From Clostridia bacterium (GTDB lineage Bacteria > Bacillota > Clostridia > Christensenellales > Borkfalkiaceae), in the NCBI GenBank assembly GCA_029063275.1, contig JAIDOO010000330.1:1-7423 (forward strand): a stretch of DNA of 7,423 nt, read 5' to 3'. Made by a program: the position numbers and the translations under genes. A model generated the notes under the pieces. That model was not told the DNA's origin. It searched no databases and saw only the letters and a program-made list of their open reading frames with translations. Shown piece by piece: positions 6,306-7,423 of this stretch; the first letter of the stretch is position 1, and the number at the start of each line of letters is the position of its first letter.

Positions 6306-7082
6306 TTACAAATTTTTTGCCTTGTACTCGCTAAATCTGAATTTAGGAAGTCTGCCGTCAATATTGTCAATCTGTTCCAAAGGTACGCTTGCTTCCGCTA
6401 AAATCTCTTCGGCAATTTTAGTATCGCCAACCCTCGATGCCGAATGCGCGTCGGAATCTATTACAAAACGCACGCCTGTAGAAGCCATAATATTCAGCTC
6501 TTCTGCCGATACGTGCCGCTTTTTTGTGTTAATTTCGATATAAGTACCGTAATCGCTACAACATTTTGCAACCTCTTTCAGGTCGCAAAAACATTTGTAA
6601 TTTATATGAGTAATAATATCAACCGGATTATTTTTTACTACGTTTATATAGGTCTTGGTTGTATTCGCGATAATCTTGTCCGAGGGCTTTTTTCCTAACT
6701 TATACGCCATATAGTTTTTCATCATTACGTTGCGCATATCGTAAAAGCTTTTAAATCTCAACACCTCGTGAATGCCGCAAAGATAAATATCAAAATATTT
6801 TAAGTCGTTTTCAGTCATATCCGTTTCACCGTCAACGGATATTACGTTACTTTCCATCCCCATTAAAACCTTAACTCCCGTCAGCTTTTCCGCTTCGATT
6901 ATTTCCGAGCGGAGCGCGCCAAGCTTTCTTCTTCTGAGTCCGAAAAGAATATGGTTGAAACCGTGGTCTGTTATAGCAATTTCTTTTAATCCGATTTCCT
7001 TAGCCGCCATAGCATTTTCAAGCACAGTGTTTTTGCCGTGGGAATAAGGCGTATGCGTATGATAATCAGCTGAAAGTATCAT
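6306..7082 (-). CDS. Stand-alone PHP-domain metal-dependent phosphoesterase (YcdX-like)
   Basis: A single-domain cytosolic protein of 258 residues with the full PHP metal site: DYHTHT (His8, His10), SHG (His15), ITDHG (His40), GMES (Glu77), GIHE (His105), THINY (His159) and DSDAH (Asp211, His213). The pattern and spacing match the trinuclear-metal YcdX type of PHP phosphoesterase. Related proteins include phosphatases acting on small molecules such as histidinol phosphate or nucleotides. I see no substrate marker here and do not assign a pathway; no his genes are nearby. The start is supported by AGGAG 6 nt upstream. It overlaps murB by 17 nt and stops 1 nt before whiA, so the three genes are almost certainly co-translated. 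In clostridial genomes a gene of this type commonly sits between murB and the rapZ-yvcK-whiA group; here rapZ and yvcK are missing. Family call is firm, the function is open. Confidence 0.93.
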   Translation of the reverse strand: MILSADYHTHTPYSHGKNTVLENAMAAKEIGLKEIAITDHGFNHILFGLRRRKLGALRSEIIEAEKLTGVKVLMGMESNVISVDGETDMTENDLKYFDIYLCGIHEVLRFKSFYDMRNVMMKNYMAYKLGKKPSDKIIANTTKTYINVVKNNPVDIITHINYKCFCDLKEVAKCCSDYGTYIEINTKKRHVSAEELNIMASTGVRFVIDSDAHSASRVGDTKIAEEILAEASVPLEQIDNIDGRLPKFRFSEYKAKNL

Positions 7083-7423
7083 TGAAATCTCCTATGTAAA
7101 CAACTTCTTCAACAAGTAAAATTCCTGTTTTTTCAAGCACGATTCGTTTTACTTCTTTTATCAGTTTGTACACGTCCGAAGAGCGTGTGCCTGAATTTAT
7201 AATAAAATTAGCGTGGTCGCGGCTCACCGTTGCGCCACCGATTGATAAACCCTTAAGTCCTGCCTCGTCAATCAATTTACCGGCGCTTATTTCGCCCGAG
7301 TTTTTAAAAACGCAACCACAGCTCCTGCCGCGCGTCTGGAAACGTCGTTTTTTTAGATAGCAGTCAACTTCCGAGGCGATTTCTTGCGAAGATTTAGGCG
7401 TAAAAGTAAGCTCTGCCGCCAAA
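7066..7423 (-). CDS. murB: UDP-N-acetylenolpyruvoylglucosamine reductase, C-terminal part (N-terminus beyond window)
   Basis: MurB reduces UDP-GlcNAc-enolpyruvate to UDP-MurNAc with NADPH and FAD in the cytosol, the second committed step of peptidoglycan synthesis. The frame is open across the right edge, and the last 119 residues of a protein normally near 300 are visible. They include GRSCGCVFKN (the FKNP active-site region), AGKLIDEAGLKG, IGGATVS, HANFIIN and LVEEVVYIG, whose Glu corresponds to the conserved active-site glutamate. There is no Tyr190-type insertion, so it looks like a type II MurB of the Gram-positive kind. Two points differ from the common pattern: the general-acid Ser of GSxFKNP is Cys (codon 7312-7314), and the Pro after FKN is Ser. 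Cys can in principle serve as the proton donor, and I believe Cys forms occur naturally in the family. The FAD-binding half is outside the window. It overlaps the next gene by 17 nt. Confidence 0.95.
   Translation of the reverse strand, partial: LAAELTFTPKSSQEIASEVDCYLKKRRFQTRGRSCGCVFKNSGEISAGKLIDEAGLKGLSIGGATVSRDHANFIINSGTRSSDVYKLIKEVKRIVLEKTGILLVEEVVYIGDFNDTFS
7089..7093 (-). promoter_or_regulatory. Ribosome binding site of the PHP phosphoesterase, inside murB
   Basis: AGGAG on the minus strand lies 6 nt before the ATG at 7082 and within the last codons of murB. It supports the 17-nt overlap as real rather than a wrong start. Confidence 0.8.

Noticed and set aside
6305..6370. Upstream ATG at 6370 for WhiA
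   Set aside because: The extra 22 residues do not resemble WhiA N-termini and would overlap the PHP gene by 65 nt; ATG 6304 gives the family's normal start and a 1-nt junction.
5949..6401. 150-codon open frame on the plus strand, the longest on that strand
   Set aside because: It lies opposite the strongly supported whiA and PHP genes, has no recognisable domain and no convincing ribosome site; it is a shadow of minus-strand codon use.
1..7423. Mobile element, CRISPR array, toxin-antitoxin pair or other accessory system
   Set aside because: No transposase, integrase, direct-repeat array or small paired genes were seen; the window is almost fully occupied by core genes.

Overview
This window looks like a piece of ordinary chromosome from a Gram-positive bacterium of the Bacillota, most likely a Clostridia-type lineage. 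The main reason is the gene order murB - PHP phosphoesterase - whiA - dnaE - pfkA, which is a variant of a well-known clostridial neighbourhood. WhiA, a single-subunit PHP-containing DnaE, purine-rich Shine-Dalgarno sites and moderately AT-rich, A/T-tract-rich spacers agree with this. I cannot name a genus. Every gene I can support lies on the minus strand, so the biological reading direction is from position 7423 down to 1.

Layout in the direction of transcription. The C-terminal part of murB (peptidoglycan precursor synthesis) enters from the right edge and overlaps a PHP-family metal-dependent phosphoesterase by 17 nt. That gene ends 1 nt before the whiA start. whiA, a LAGLIDADG-like plus HTH division/segregation regulator, ends 9 nt before dnaE, the DNA polymerase III alpha subunit of 1197 aa. 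These four genes are packed as a single probable operon whose promoter lies outside the window. A 126-nt spacer (1619-1744) follows, with a clear extended -10 promoter for pfkA (ATP-dependent 6-phosphofructokinase). pfkA is closed by a good intrinsic terminator (619-647). Then comes the N-terminal two thirds of a PfkB-family sugar-phosphate kinase resembling 1-phosphofructokinase, cut by the left edge.

The genes link cell-wall precursor synthesis, a division regulator, replication and glycolysis. No mobile element, CRISPR array, tRNA or rRNA is visible, and only one spacer exceeds 100 nt. Nothing here demands a wholly new system. The points most worth a second look are: rapZ and yvcK are absent between the PHP gene and whiA; DnaE keeps a full set of PHP metal ligands, carries a charged insertion of about 28 residues and has an altered motif beside its third catalytic Asp; MurB has Cys where the usual catalytic Ser sits; the PfkB-type kinase has degenerate signature motifs; and a terminator separates the two phosphofructokinase genes with almost no room for a second promoter.
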